Below, piece by piece: positions 25,250 to 36,838 of a DNA stretch of 64,000 bases. Origin of the DNA: Siphonodentalium dalli. Taxonomy: Eukaryota > Mollusca > Scaphopoda > Gadilida > Siphonodentaliidae. The stretch spans positions 151,101,577-151,165,576 of the forward strand of contig CP136065.1 in NCBI GenBank assembly GCA_032622095.1, in the 5' to 3' direction. Each line of letters starts with the position of its first letter. The first letter of the stretch is position 1. The notes beneath the pieces are model-generated. The model saw only the letters and a list, made by a program, of their open reading frames with translations. It was not told the origin of the DNA and ran no database searches. Position numbers and translations under genes: made by a program.

Positions 25250-26232
25250 GGGTGCATTTACATTGCTATAGAAATGTATACAGATCTGTATGAAGTCACG
25301 TGTCGCGCATTACTGTGATCACAACATGATTACTAATCGTGAACGCGCGCTCATCAGTACTCTGGTAATTGACAATTCACTGCGAGTCGTGTCAGTTTAG
25401 GCCAGACATAAAAATGTATCAACTATCAGCAGATAACAGCGATTTGGTATGTGCCGCAGGTATTTAAAGTGTATCCTTATACCACTTGATAATGGTTCGA
25501 AGAAAGAATGAAAATCATGCAGTTACCCTACAACACCCTTTATTTGACCAAATGTAGTAAAATTTTCAACTGATGACAATTCCAATGACAATGTTGACCA
25601 GTGTAGGACAATATTGTTTTCTTAAATTACATGCAGTTTTGATATATAGCTGTTAGACAATAAATATGATGATAATGACTGGCCACGGGGAGGGACCAGG
25701 TCACAATCTTTCCAAGTGTTGGACATTTCCAACATTACACCCGCCCCTATGATAAGGTTGGAAAATTTCCAGCTGATGGCCATTCCAGCTCAAATTGTTT
25801 ATAAAAAGTAGGAAATTATGCAAATATTGGTCCGAAAACAATACCCCCCCCCCCAAATAAAATGTTTGAAAATCAAACTACAAGATCATTTTCAATCTAT
25901 TGCTGGTTTGGAAATTACAACTAATGTTGTGTCAGGTATGAAATATCCAACCGTTGAACAAGTTGCCACGTCCCTATCCGTGTTCATTATTCGAAATACA
26001 CGGGTTGAAATGACAACGAAAACTAAAACACATTCGCCAAACCCGAGTAACAATTAATCAAAACTGATTTGCCTGTCGCAATGCTTCGGCGTTGACCGTG
26101 ACGTATAGCGGACACGATTTTTGCTCACACGAACTAATACCGTTTTCTTTCTGTGTGCATTTCTATATCAACCCGTTTACACTAGTCTGCGTGTAGATAT
26201 ATGTACATTTCTATAGCAATGTAAATGCACCC
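25250..26232 (+). mobile_element. TTAA MITE, family F3 (copy a)
   Basis: A 983-bp element. Its ends are GGGTGCATTTACATTGCTAT and the complement, with terminal inverted repeats of ~45 bp. The flanks are TTTA (left) and TTAA (right, 26233-26236). The interior has a C11 tract (25844-25854). The second copy (29790-30695) is in the opposite orientation. It has no coding capacity. The ORF at 25818-26057 is not conserved as a frame. Confidence 0.9.
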
Positions 26233-26479
26233 TTAACGGTGTGGATGATGAATAAAATGGGCTGTTCTGTCGCATATACATTGAATACTAACATGTATGA
26301 TGGATCTTGGGTAAGTGTTACTATTACATTACCAACATTATTGGAAATTCCTCTCAAATCGGCAAAAAATGACTTCAGGTTTGTACCATTTGTTTTAAGT
26401 CATATGGAACTATCTTTGGTGTTTAATGTTTTCTTATCCATCTTAGATGAGTCACACTGATGTGTTTTAGGAAAAGATA

Positions 26480-26711
26480 CTCAAGCTAGCTGGCTTGCAA
26501 AATGTCAACAACATTTTAGCAATCACTATATTAAAGCTCCAATATATTTTATATATGCCTAATAATATGATCTTGAAGGCGTTACCATTTCTGACTATGG
26601 TTTTATTGTTGTTTGCATCGTTGATAGAGCACATGCGTGCATGTATGTTATGTTGAGTATAAAAGAAGATCAATGTCCCATAAATGACGGGATTTAGTGT
26701 ACGGTACCCCT
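26480..26711. mobile_element. Right end of TTAA element, family F5
   Basis: Ends ...GTACCCCT|TTAA at 26711-26715, the complement of the left end at 21340 with a few changes. Inner blocks 'gttgagtataaaag' and 'gcacatgcgtgcatg' also match in complement. It could be the far end of one element (21340-26711, with F2b and F3a nested in it) or a separate deleted copy. Confidence 0.55.
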
Positions 26712-27054
26712 TTAAGGCTTCAAACCGGTTTGGGTCTTTAATAGTCAGGGACCTCAACTGGTATCAAACTGGAAAACAGTTTGCGTCCATACAAAATTTA
26801 CAATAAATTGCTCACAGGTTGACCCATTTGTAAAAGATGCAGAAAAGCATCGTAGATGGCAATTGTATAACAACAAGAAATTTACCTGGAAAATTTCACA
26901 GCCAAATTTCTTGTTTCCTGATTCACTGTAAACATGTGCTTGGACTAAATTTTCGAACAAACAAAATAAACACATTAACCTACTATATCTGTATCTGTAT
27001 CTGTATGTTGTCGAGTGTAGGATCCTCTCGGATATATTAGCACGCTTTAGAACG

Positions 27055-27235
27055 ATGCAAACAACATGGTAATTTAAATTACTCGAGTCATTAACTCATT
27101 TTATTATAATTACCATGTTGTTTGCATCGTTTATAGAGCACATGTGTGTATTTTCCACTAATCTTTGCTCAAATTCATTCATTTGTTGCATATATTCTGT
27201 TGAGTGTAGAATTAAGTTTAGGAGATGCATATATT
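27055..27235. mobile_element. F5-related fragment with internal palindrome
   Basis: Contains inverted arms 'acgatgcaaacaacatgg' (27052-27069) and complement (27113-27130), around 'ctcgagtcattaactc', a block shared with 21727-21745. It also contains 'catttgttgcatatattctg', shared in complement with 21396-21420. It sits only ~40 bp beyond the splice donor of GPCR exon 1, inside the intron. Confidence 0.55.
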
Positions 27236-27277
27236 ATGGTTCAAATTCAGACAATATATTATATAATTCTGACATAC

Positions 27278-27678
27278 CTTTCGACTCCGATGAGAACCAA
27301 TGTTAAAACTGATCCTTGGGTGGCGATTGTTCTAACCAATGCATATATCCTACAAATAGCTCGCCCAAATGGCCATCCTCCTACAAGGCTTATTGTGGCC
27401 TCTGGGATACTGACAAAAATGGCGTTCATCATGTCCGTTATAGCAAGCGCTGCCAATAAAAACCTTGTTATTTTTGACGATTTCTTGAGTTTGTATCCCA
27501 AAACTGCCAAAACTAAACTGTTTCCAAATAAACACATCAACGTTAACAATAGATACACTATCGCTTTCGGAAGGTCCTTCGACGCGGTGCGATAGTAAAA
27601 CTCTGTACCTCCTGTCTTTTCCAAATCCGCTGTTGAAGTTTCCAAAACATCAGTTTCATTATCCATGGTGTCAGACAT
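27278..27678 (-). CDS. Class A GPCR, exon 1 (N-terminus to TM3)
   Basis: The first coding exon of a rhodopsin-family receptor, ending AAAG|GTATGT. The donor falls after two bases of the Arg codon of the E/DRY motif (phase 2). The peptide has an acidic extracellular N-terminus with an N-glycosylation site (N7-E-T), TM1 with G52-N53, TM2 'LLAALAITD' with D82, the ECL1 'W102-P-F-G' followed by the disulfide C109, and TM3 ending G-V-E-R. Two starts are possible: 27678 (weak context) or Met5 at 27666, whose ACCATGG context is a strong Kozak match and is my preferred start. It splices in phase with 14010-14313 across ~13 kb. Receptor class A is certain on topology; the ligand is unknown. Confidence 0.85.
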
Positions 27679-28230
27679 AGAATTGTCTTTTTCAAATGTT
27701 TCAAACTGTTTTCTTTATCGTTACTTCTTCGAGCATTGTAAACTGCCAGGTTATAAGGAGCTAGCGAAGTCACATATATATGAAGACATGATTACAAATG
27801 TGAAGTATGCATATTACGTCAACTGGTATCTCTTTCTAGCTTCTGTGGTACAAATTTGGTTGACCAGAAGAAGCGACCAGATACGATATATGCTGACAGG
27901 TTGTTTTCGCAAGTGTTATAAAGCCGATAAAAATCAATTCCTCGTTCAAAAACGCTTTTTACCGTCGTTCCCAATTATGCAGAAATGAATACTGATTCCT
28001 TCTTATTACATCCTGTCCCCACTTTTGCGACTGCGTGCGAACCCAATTGCTCTTTAATGCCATAAACAGTGAATCATTCAAGCATTCTCTACGCCTCTTC
28101 TTTTATCTTGTGATTACCAATAATAAAATGTTGCCATGCGTACTGGAAAGACAATTAATCAATAATCTTAAAGAATATGTTAACCAGGTAAGACGAATAT
28201 CGTGCAATGGACTGGTGGTTACGTAGCGTT

Positions 28231-28434
28231 TTTCCGAAGACCCATAACTCCGAAGGTCCGATTCTCCGAAGGTCAGATTCTCCGACGCCCTGATTCTCCG
28301 AAAGCCCATAACTCCGAAGTCCCGATTCTCCGAAATCCCACAACTCCGAAGACCCATAACTCCGAAAGCCCATAACTCCGAAGGTCTATAACTCCGAAGG
28401 GCCGATTCTCCGAAGGTCCGATTCTCCGAAGATA
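28231..28434 (+). repeat. Minisatellite, left arm of palindrome
   Basis: Tandem units of ~16-18 bp of two alternating types, 'ctccgaaggtccgatt' and 'ctccgaagacccataa'. Twelve or so units run to 28434. The same units recur in reverse complement at 29131-29440. ORFs over this tract are repeat artefacts. Confidence 0.9.
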
Positions 28435-29130
28435 ATGTTTTATCGCTTATTAAATAGTGTACAGTCCAGTGGCGGGGTCAATGGGGCCCTAGGGAAGACC
28501 GCCCCCAAAAAAACATGTCAAATGTCATGTAAACGTCAGGAAATCCCTCCTAGGCATTCAAATATTCACAGTGTTCCTGCCCAGGGGAGCCCCCGGACAA
28601 ACGATTGGGGGCGACCCCTCCCACCATGTATGCGCTCCCCAAATCAGGCCTTCGTGATATGCTTTCGGCATATCGTATGCATGATATATCCCCCACATAT
28701 GCTAATTAATGTGCACCCCTAAATGGGAACCCCGGCTCCGCCACTGGTGTGCACCGGGTATATTATAACGAAACGCTGCAAGAATGTCAGAGTAGCCTAA
28801 CATGCACAGGGGCGACACGTTCTTCCCCGTTCACCCCTGTACATTTTACTCTGGCATCTCATGGGCCAACGTAACGTTATAGTATCTGGTGTATAGTCAG
28901 TGGCGGGCCAGGATTCCCATTTAGGTGGGGGCAGTAGGAAAAGTTGGAATATTTTGATGCCCCATGAACGATTTCCGGGCGTTTACATGACATTGGACAT
29001 GTTTTGGTAGGGGCCCATATTGTCTGAAATGGCAAGTAGAGGTTTAATGGGGGCAGTGGGAATTTTGGGACCCCTTGGCTTCGCCACTGGACTGTACACT
29101 ATTTAGTAAACGATAATACCCCGATAAAAC
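28435..29130. mobile_element. Palindromic core with two inverted hAT-like MITE copies
   Basis: Copy 1 (28467-28746) and copy 2 (28898-29089) both start CAGTGGCG and end CGCCACTG. They lie inverted to each other, sharing 'catgt(c/a)aa(t)gtcatgtaaacg' inside. They are flanked symmetrically by 'aaatagtgtacagtc' and its complement, and their inner borders carry 'gtgcaccgggtatattataacg' and an approximate complement. The whole 28.23-29.44 kb segment is one large palindrome centred near 28.83 kb. Confidence 0.75.
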
Positions 29131-29440
29131 AAAATCTTCGGAGAATCGGAGAATCGGACCTTCGGAGTTATGGGCCGTCGGAGAATCGGGCCTTCGGAGT
29201 TATAGGTCTTCGGAGAATCGGCCCTTCGGAGTTATAGGTCTTCGGAGTTATAGGTCTTCGGAGAATCGGCCCTTCGGAGTTATGGGCTTTCGGAGAATCG
29301 GATCTTCGGAGTTATGGGCCGTCGGAGAATCGGGTCTTCGGAGTTATGGGCCGTCGGAGAATCGGGTCTTCGGAGTTGTGGGCCGTCGGAGAATCGGGTC
29401 TTCGGAGTTGTGGGCCTTCGTAGTAATAGGTCTTCGGAAA
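29131..29440 (-). repeat. Minisatellite, right arm of palindrome
   Basis: The reverse complement of the array at 28231-28434: 'cttcggagttatgggcc' alternates with 'gtcggagaatcgggt', ~18 units. The arm is longer than the left one. Repeat number differs between arms, so the arms have expanded independently. Confidence 0.9.
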
Positions 29441-29670
29441 ACCGGTCTGACACCGGACTGGTTGGTGAAGAACGACCCCACATTGGTCGTTGAACATTCG
29501 CCTACGCTCGGCCTTCATGCACTGCTTGCTAATTAACCCTTTCTATACTAAATGGATTCTCCCATCAAGTTAAAAAGTGTACTTCGGATGGTCTATTATT
29601 TATTTGGAGGGATGTGAAGGTAATATTAGCAGACGACAGGTAGTAACAGTGCAGAAAGAGTCGTATGTAT

Positions 29671-29748
29671 TCATGGAAATGGTCAGACAATAAGTTCAAG
29701 AAATGACCTATATATGGCCGATTGTCGAACTTATTATCTGAATATTTC
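29671..29748. repeat. Small inverted repeat, copy 1
   Basis: Arms of the form 'ggaaatg(g/t)tcaga' and 'tctgaa(t/c)atttcc', with inner 'taagttca' and 'gaacttatta'. A close relative lies at 39599-39658. It may be a tiny MITE. Confidence 0.55.
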
Positions 29749-29789
29749 CTACGGGATAATTATATATATATATAGTCACCAATGATTAA

Positions 29790-30695
29790 GGGTGCATTTA
29801 CACTGCTATAGAACTGTACGCAGATCTACACGCAGACTAGTGCGAACGGGTTGATATAGAAATGCACACAGAAAGAAACCGGTATTCGTTCGTGTGAGCA
29901 CAAATCCTGTCCGCTATACGTCACGGTCAACGCCGAAGCATTGCGACAGGCAAATCTGTTTTGATTAATTGTCACTCGGGCTTGGCGAATGTGTTTCAGT
30001 TTTCGTTGTCATTTCCACCCATGTATTTCGTATATTCAAGATGGACAGGGACGTGTGAGGGGTGTCTCACCCCAACCTTGGTCAAAATTTTCAACAGTTG
30101 GATATTTCATACCTGACAAAACATTAATTGTAATTTCCAAACCAATAATAGGTTGAAAATGATATTGTAGTTTGATTTTCAGAAATGTTATTGGGGGGGG
30201 GGGGGGGGGGTATTGTTTTCGGACCATATTTGCATAATTTCCTACCTTATATGGAAAGATTGTGCCCTGTTGCCTCCCCGTGGCCAGTCAAAACTGCTAG
30301 TTAATTTAAGAAAAACAATATTGTCCTACATTTTGTCAACATTGTTATTGGAATTGTCATCAGTTGGGAATTTTGCTACATTTGGTCAAATAAAGGGTGT
30401 TGTAGCATGGATACCCACTCCATACCGATCAAAAATGGCCACCGCCCAGATGGTGTCAAACAAGAGACCTATATATATATGCTGACACGGCACATACCAA
30501 ATCGCTGTTGTCTGCTGATAGTTAATCCATTTTTATGTCTGGCCTAAACTGAAACGACTCGTAGTGAGTTGTCAATTACCAGAGTACTGGTCAGCGCGCG
30601 TTCACTATTAGTCATCATGTTGTGATGACAGTAATGCACGACACGTGACTTCATACATATCTGTATACAGATCTATACACAGTGTAAACTCACCC
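29790..30695 (-). mobile_element. TTAA MITE, family F3 (copy b)
   Basis: A 906-bp copy in reverse orientation to 25250-26232. The left flank is TTAA (29786-29789); the right end is CACCC|TAAG (worn). It includes a G18 tract (30193-30210) at the position equivalent to the C11 tract of copy a, so the tract travels with the element and varies in length. Confidence 0.88.
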
Positions 30696-31465
30696 TAAGT
30701 TTAGAAAGGTTTATGTATATCGATCGTTAGCGATTAAAAATTGCAGGCACTGCTTCGAAACATGTATTGATCACTCTCTGAATAGCTTTAACATCAAACT
30801 GGACTAAAAAAACTCAACTTGAAATTTTAAAGGTCCGCTTAATTTTCGAATCACCAAATCACATTATATACAACATATATGTTGCATATTATATACCATG
30901 TGAAAGAAGAAGCTCCAAAACAATTTATTATCAACTGATCCGGTCGAATAAACTGGGAACATATTGTTTTTGTCGATATACCGATGTGTGTTCTGTACTT
31001 AATTTTTATCCGGACTGTACTGTAAAGTCTATTATTCTCAACGGAAGGGGAATAACTCTTAGTTTGACGTCTGATGCATTCTGGTTTGATATTGGAGGAA
31101 GTCTTGGAATTAATCTCTATCAAGTCAAGTCAAGTAGTTTTATTTCATATAGATGGGTATTAATACATTTATAGAATATACTTCATTATAACTTTCAAAA
31201 AACAATTAAATCGAGTTAAGGTCCCCAGCGGATGGAGGGTGTAACAGATGCTCGTGTACAAGCGCGAACAGACCCACTTGGTGGACACTCCTATTTTTGG
31301 TTCCTAATCCAAATGGTATATAATACGGTATATGATGTATATAACGTTATCTTGGCATTCTAAAATTAAGTGGGCCTTTAAGAAAAATCCTATTTCTGTT
31401 CCAAAATCGCAATTAAAAGACAGAACATGTCAATATCAATATGTGATGAATAGAAAGTTGGAACC

Positions 31466-31650
31466 GAAAATCATGTTATTATGGACTGCAGTGCTTACAC
31501 TGACTCTAGAAAAGACTTGTTTGATTTGCTCAAAATAATAACATAGATTTCACGAACATGTCTGATGATGATATGTTCATCTTCATAATGAAGAACGGGG
31601 ACAAACAAATAATCAACACCATGTGAAACATGATTCGTTTATTCTTTCTA
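31466..31650 (+). pseudogene. Non-LTR RT C-terminal fragment
   Basis: A reading frame 'ENHVIMDCSAYTDSRKDLF' then, after a stop or shift, 'NIDFTNMSDDDMFIFIMKN' and a TGA. This matches the layout of the extreme C-terminus of jockey/CR1-type RTs: an H-x-x-x-x-C line followed by a 'F..MS.D..FIF.M' line. It is a short, degenerate relic. Upstream sequence from ~31370 may belong to it in other frames. Confidence 0.45.
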
Positions 31651-33070
31651 TAAATACAGAATGCACATATGGGGAAATATATATTCAAGTATTAATTTCT
31701 TTTATATTAAGGATTATAGTGTGGGGCAAATGTATATATTGTATACTTTTTAGTAGAAGCAAGCCACTATGATTTCTTAACCTATTCAGTTTGGAGGGAT
31801 TTTTAAGACTGTGTTCCAATTTTTTATCCAACCGGAAGTAGAAAAGATAATAGGGTACCGATATTGTGGAAAATAACATGTAAATCAGCTTTAGCCTTCA
31901 ACTCGAAAATCGCTAAACAACCCATAATGTTAACTCCAGCCTTCCTGAGCACATCTGCCGCATCGCATGAAGCAGTAAACCATAAACTGTTTATGGCAGA
32001 TTTTGTCAAAAACATTCCCAAAAATATGCTGATTTTTGTGCTTATGACGGCAGCAATCTTGGATTTGGAGGCCACGTGGCATTAACAAATTAGAAGAGAG
32101 TCCAACTATTTAGCACAACCCATCCTGATCTTGAAAATATACATGTCTTACCTCTACTAAAAGGTGTACAAGGAACCAGTTTTTGAGCAGTTGCCCCCAC
32201 ACTATTATATATCGTACATTATACATATCACATATATGTTATTTTATTATATAACTTATCATATATTAACTGTTATTTGCAGCTGCACCATTGGTGTATT
32301 ACATTGCAATAAATTATAACGTTGATGATAGTTTCCAATTCCAACAAAATGCGTCCCCATTAACAAAAACAATTACTGCAAAAATTTTCACATTCTCATA
32401 ATTCATCAGTATATGCAGAATCATTTTACCCAGACAATTGTTATCAAAATTTTATATGATTATCAGATATTGGTGTGTTGGAGAATTCCGTTAAACTGAT
32501 CCAGAAGCCACATGCCAACGAATTACATTAGGGATTATTGCATCTTGTCGACCATCTTCACAAGAGCCCACATTCAGTTAGATGATAGAATTCTCAGTTT
32601 TATAGAAATGTCGCAAATGAGATCTTTATCAATTCGTGAACTAAGGCTCATTCCCATCTCGTTTCAAAATAATTAGGCAGAATACAAATCCAAACTCCGG
32701 CATATGTCATAGCTTATATTTCAAACATTACAAATGAAAATGAACAGAAGTAATTCGTTATGGTGGATACACACATGCATGTAATATCTGTAAATGTCGT
32801 GTATTTGTCGTTTTACATGGATCATACAGACCATGTAATATGTGTCCGCTGACAACCCAATCATTGCGGCTATGTTTGACCACAGTGAGCCAAGCTCTGA
32901 GCGCACAGAGAGCCGTTGACTGAACGAAGTCGTCAGGCCACTTAAAATAATTGTTCGCGCGATAACCCAAATGTTGGACTTTCTATTAAAATCATTGTCA
33001 GTCATCTCTTGATTTTTATACCAGTGATGGCTCCAGGATTTCCCCAACGCATGGGCTATGATCTCAACAT

Positions 33071-33187
33071 GGGGGGGGGGGGGGGCTATATTATCCCGGA
33101 AGCCACCGGACTGACCATTGCATATTTCACCGACGGGTGGGTGGGGGCATGCAACACCCTGAGTCCTGACACAACCCCCCCCCCCCC
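33071..33187. repeat. G15 and C12 homopolymers ~90 bp apart
   Basis: G run 33071-33085 and C run 33176-33187 could pair as a G-rich/C-rich hairpin. The surrounding ORFs on both strands are low-complexity artefacts. Confidence 0.85.
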
Positions 33188-35044
33188 ACACACACACATG
33201 AAGCCACGAAGCCACTCCTGAATTATAAATAATGTAGTTGACAGTCATTTCGTGTCTGTTTGCTACGAGTGATTAATCTAATATTCAGCAATTTATGCTA
33301 TTCTAATTATGAACATAGTATTACAGCTTTAAATTTGAGAGTAGAGAAGGTGGTGTTGCTGTGTGTCTTCATTCGGGGAAAAGGGTTGTCTAGCTCTACG
33401 AGTTCCCAACTACGTCACCTTTCCTCTCTTGTGTTATATATGAATACGAAAAAATATTCATCTATGGAATATTTAAGTTAAACATATTGTACGTTCATGC
33501 CCAGATAATCCCGGCTGATACATTCAACTAAATCCCTTAGTTATTCGAAGCTTTCGAGAACCAGCCCCCTCTCCCAATCATGGATTATGGTCAAAAAATT
33601 TATAATTCAAGCGTGTACAAGCTAAAATTGTGACAGTTCGGAACTTGTTCAACCTTTGGTTTGAGAAACATATACTGTTATGTAAATTATGGGTGAAAAT
33701 TGGGGGGGTGTCACTCTTTTTACTTTCAGCGTTGTACCTGCATTAATTTTTTGACGCTATAATGGATAATTGCATGGGAATCCCAATTCAATGTTATCAC
33801 ATGAGCTCGCTCTGAAACTATCCGAGGAATCTCAACTTACCGGTATTGTCTGTCTTAATTTTCCAATGCCTGTTATTCTTCAAGGCATGAGAGCACCATA
33901 TCAGATTGTTAATGGGACATTAAACGCTCGTGTATCACAATCGCCCTAAAAGAGCTTCAAATTCTGCACATTTTATTTTATTTTGGATGACCCTGAAATG
34001 ACGAGAAACAAATCAAGTATAAAATCGACGGACTCAAATCCACTTTTCGAAATTAATTAAAACTCGAAAAAACAGCAACAGATATCGGACAGGATTTATT
34101 CATTTCGGCATCCATGAAAGTATTTATGACTGGCCTGAAATTTATTGATAGCAGTTAGTTTGATAATGGCTTATAACTGCTCACTTGTCTCGCCTGTTGA
34201 TAGTGCCCGGCCGCGCGCAGGCGACTAATGCTATCAATGATTGGTTTGACCATGTAAAATAAATGGATTTTACATACAGAAATGACATGCATGTGTGTAT
34301 CCGCCGTTAGTGAATCACACACAGTTTTGCAAAGCCGCAGGGGATGTGTGAACTAATGTCAATGGTTTTATTATCTGGTACCGTTTTGGCTGCTTTCAGT
34401 TGAAACACCAATTTAGTTCAAAAACAGATCACAGTACCATATATAGCAATAGATATGCTTATAATTTCCATCTTCTCGAAATCACACTAAAATATAACAT
34501 GTCTATTCGGTTGTGAATGTCGTCTGCATGTTATTTTGATGCAAACAGGAACTATGGGTGGTGTTCAGCAATGCATTACCGTGCACGACTGCCATCAGTT
34601 ATCCGCAATGTTGGCATTTTCCGTATTTGTCATTGCATGTTCGACCATTTTACACATAATAGCCATGTTCAGCCACACGTAACTATAACTTGTAACGTGT
34701 GTTAAATATATTATGTTATTGCTATATGGCTGTGCGCTAGACGGGAAAAGGCATGCCTGTGAGTTCACGATGCCAAAGCTACACGTTTTGATATGTCGGC
34801 CTAAATAAAAGTTTAGTAATAATACTAAACTCACTAAATCTCTTAATACGTATCTTGCGATTTATTGTATTATTGGGGTGAGCGGTGAACTAACATAACC
34901 AAACACAGCAACCTCGACAGAGGATGGTAAAATCCGAAAACAATCGTATACATTATGTCTCGTCAACTCTTGAGAGTTTGTCCTAGAACCTTGTTCAAAT
35001 GGAATTCAATTATCACCCATGTAGATAGGCAAAACAAGTTTAAA

Positions 35045-35790
35045 ATGTACGATTTTTAGGTCTACTTTCACCAGAAATTTTACCATCTATCAATGATATC
35101 ATGGTATTATCATACCTTGTATCTCGAAGTATGCAGACTGATATATCATAATTAAAGCACAAATTAATCGGAGTGCTTGTGCTTTTATTCCGCCTACCGA
35201 ATTTTCAAAAAAACTGACTTTTGTTCTGAATTTTGGGGTCAGGTGAGCAATATAATCATCCCAAATTCAGCACATATATGAAAAGAGAATGATATCTTTA
35301 TAGCCTGCGATCATATGCGGTATATATTTTCACAATAATTGTCTGGATTACATACGAGATCACCCACAAAAGCAATATTTAACAATCGCTCATTAAGAGG
35401 GGGCAAAACAATTGAAAATGAACGATTTGTGTCTATTTTCCAATAAATCTAAGAATATTTGACATCTATCAACGAAATCTTGGCGTTACCAAACTTGGTA
35501 TCTATAAGTATATTGACTGCCATATCTTAGCACAAAAATATCCCGAGTTCCTGGATTGTTTATTACATCCTGCCGAATTTCACCAAAACAGCGACTTATT
35601 GCTGAATATTTGGGTGAGGGTGAAATAATCTTAAATAACACAGCACTTGTTATATATAGTGACACATTCAGCCTATATTATCATATGCGGTATTTATCAC
35701 CGCAATTTTCTAGACTATATACGAGATGATTGAGATCCCAAGTCAAAACAATATTGATATACCGCCCATTAAAGGGGGATTTATCTCAGA
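35045..35790. repeat. Diverged tandem duplication, ~377 bp x 2
   Basis: Unit 1 (about 35045-35415) and unit 2 (about 35422-35790) share 'atctatcaa(t/c)ga', 'cttgtatct' or 'cttggtatct', 'ttctgaat(t/a)ttggg', 'atcatatgcggtat' and 'tacgagat'. It is old by divergence and noncoding. Confidence 0.7.
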
Positions 35791-35824
35791 AATCTTACTA
35801 TTATTGCATAATTTTGGCACTTAA

Positions 35825-36318
35825 AGGTACGGTTGGCCTTGGCGGTGGGTATCCTGTTAAAATATTTCCACCCATCAAAAACCGCCACAAACAGAAAGAA
35901 CAACAAAATGTAGACAGACTTTGTCCTTATACAAATAAGAAATATCGCATAAACAGTATGTTATTGTCATATCTTTGACCATTGTTATGTAAACAAAAGC
36001 ATAAAAAGTTACTTTTCTGGTGTTTGTTTATATTATGATGGTAAACATAAAGAGCGTTCTTTGTTGGTGAATTCCTTATATGGAACGAATAAAGAGCGTT
36101 TATGCCATTTGTGTGTGATTAGCCAGCAGCATTGTGCTGTCTTCTGCAACACGATCAGGCTCTTGCTTAGGTAAAATATAGTAAATCTTTATGATAACAT
36201 GCTGTTTACGCGATGGTCATGGTATATATGAACGAAACTCTATGCGTTTTAATGTTTTTCTGTTTACGGTGATAGGAACAAATATGAATATTTTCGACAA
36301 CTAAGGCCTCACGTGCCT
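35825..36318 (+). mobile_element. TTAA MITE, family F2 (copy c)
   Basis: A 494-bp copy with TTAA at 35821-35824 and 36319-36322. The ends are as in copy b. The paired 15-mers are near 36047 and 36091. It lies just upstream of the retrotransposon at 36550. Confidence 0.93.
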
Positions 36319-36558
36319 TTAAACCTCTCAAAATTGCAGCATTTGTATATTTAACGCCGCGGGTGCTATATGTTGCACATTTTCGTAACCTTCAAAAATG
36401 ATTTATTACAAGCCTATGTGTGTTGCCATTGGACTAAACTTTCTTAAATCGGTTCCATCCGCTAGCTAACTCGGTTAATGCGAAAGAAATTATCTTGTCA
36501 AGTCTCATGTAATCAGCTTCTTTCTTGTAAATTAACTCGAATTGACCGAGATTATTTG

Positions 36559-36838
36559 ACAGTCTGTATAATAAGAATTTAATTATAGCAAAACCGAAGA
36601 GGTGGAAATCCGAACACTGGCCGAAGTACGCAGGAAATATAAATACTCAACGTGTAAATGGTGTCAAATGTGCAATTAGAGACATGAGTGTCAACGGTAC
36701 AAATAGCGAAGCAATAAATGAGATTTGCGGAGAAATAACGGCAATCCTAATTGAATCCGCGACCAATACATGCCGTGTGACCAGTGTTGGTACTGGGGCA
36801 CGACATAGAGACCGACAAAAACAAGATGTTTACAGCCA
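36559..36838 (+). pseudogene. Endonuclease-RT linker, frameshifted
   Basis: The open frame reads 'KPKRWKSEHWPKY', then 'INEICGEITAIL' and 'RHRDRQKQ', and should continue into 'PWFD', which is in the next frame. The shift maps between about 36800 and 36838. The first residues mark the 5' truncation point of the element. Confidence 0.7.

Noticed and set aside
28231-29440. Regular short repeats resembling a CRISPR array
   Set aside because: Units are contiguous 16-18 bp minisatellite repeats with no unique spacers, in a eukaryotic context, and are mirrored as a palindrome.
33009-33221. Gly- and Pro-rich ORFs on both strands
   Set aside because: Products of the G15 and C12 homopolymers.
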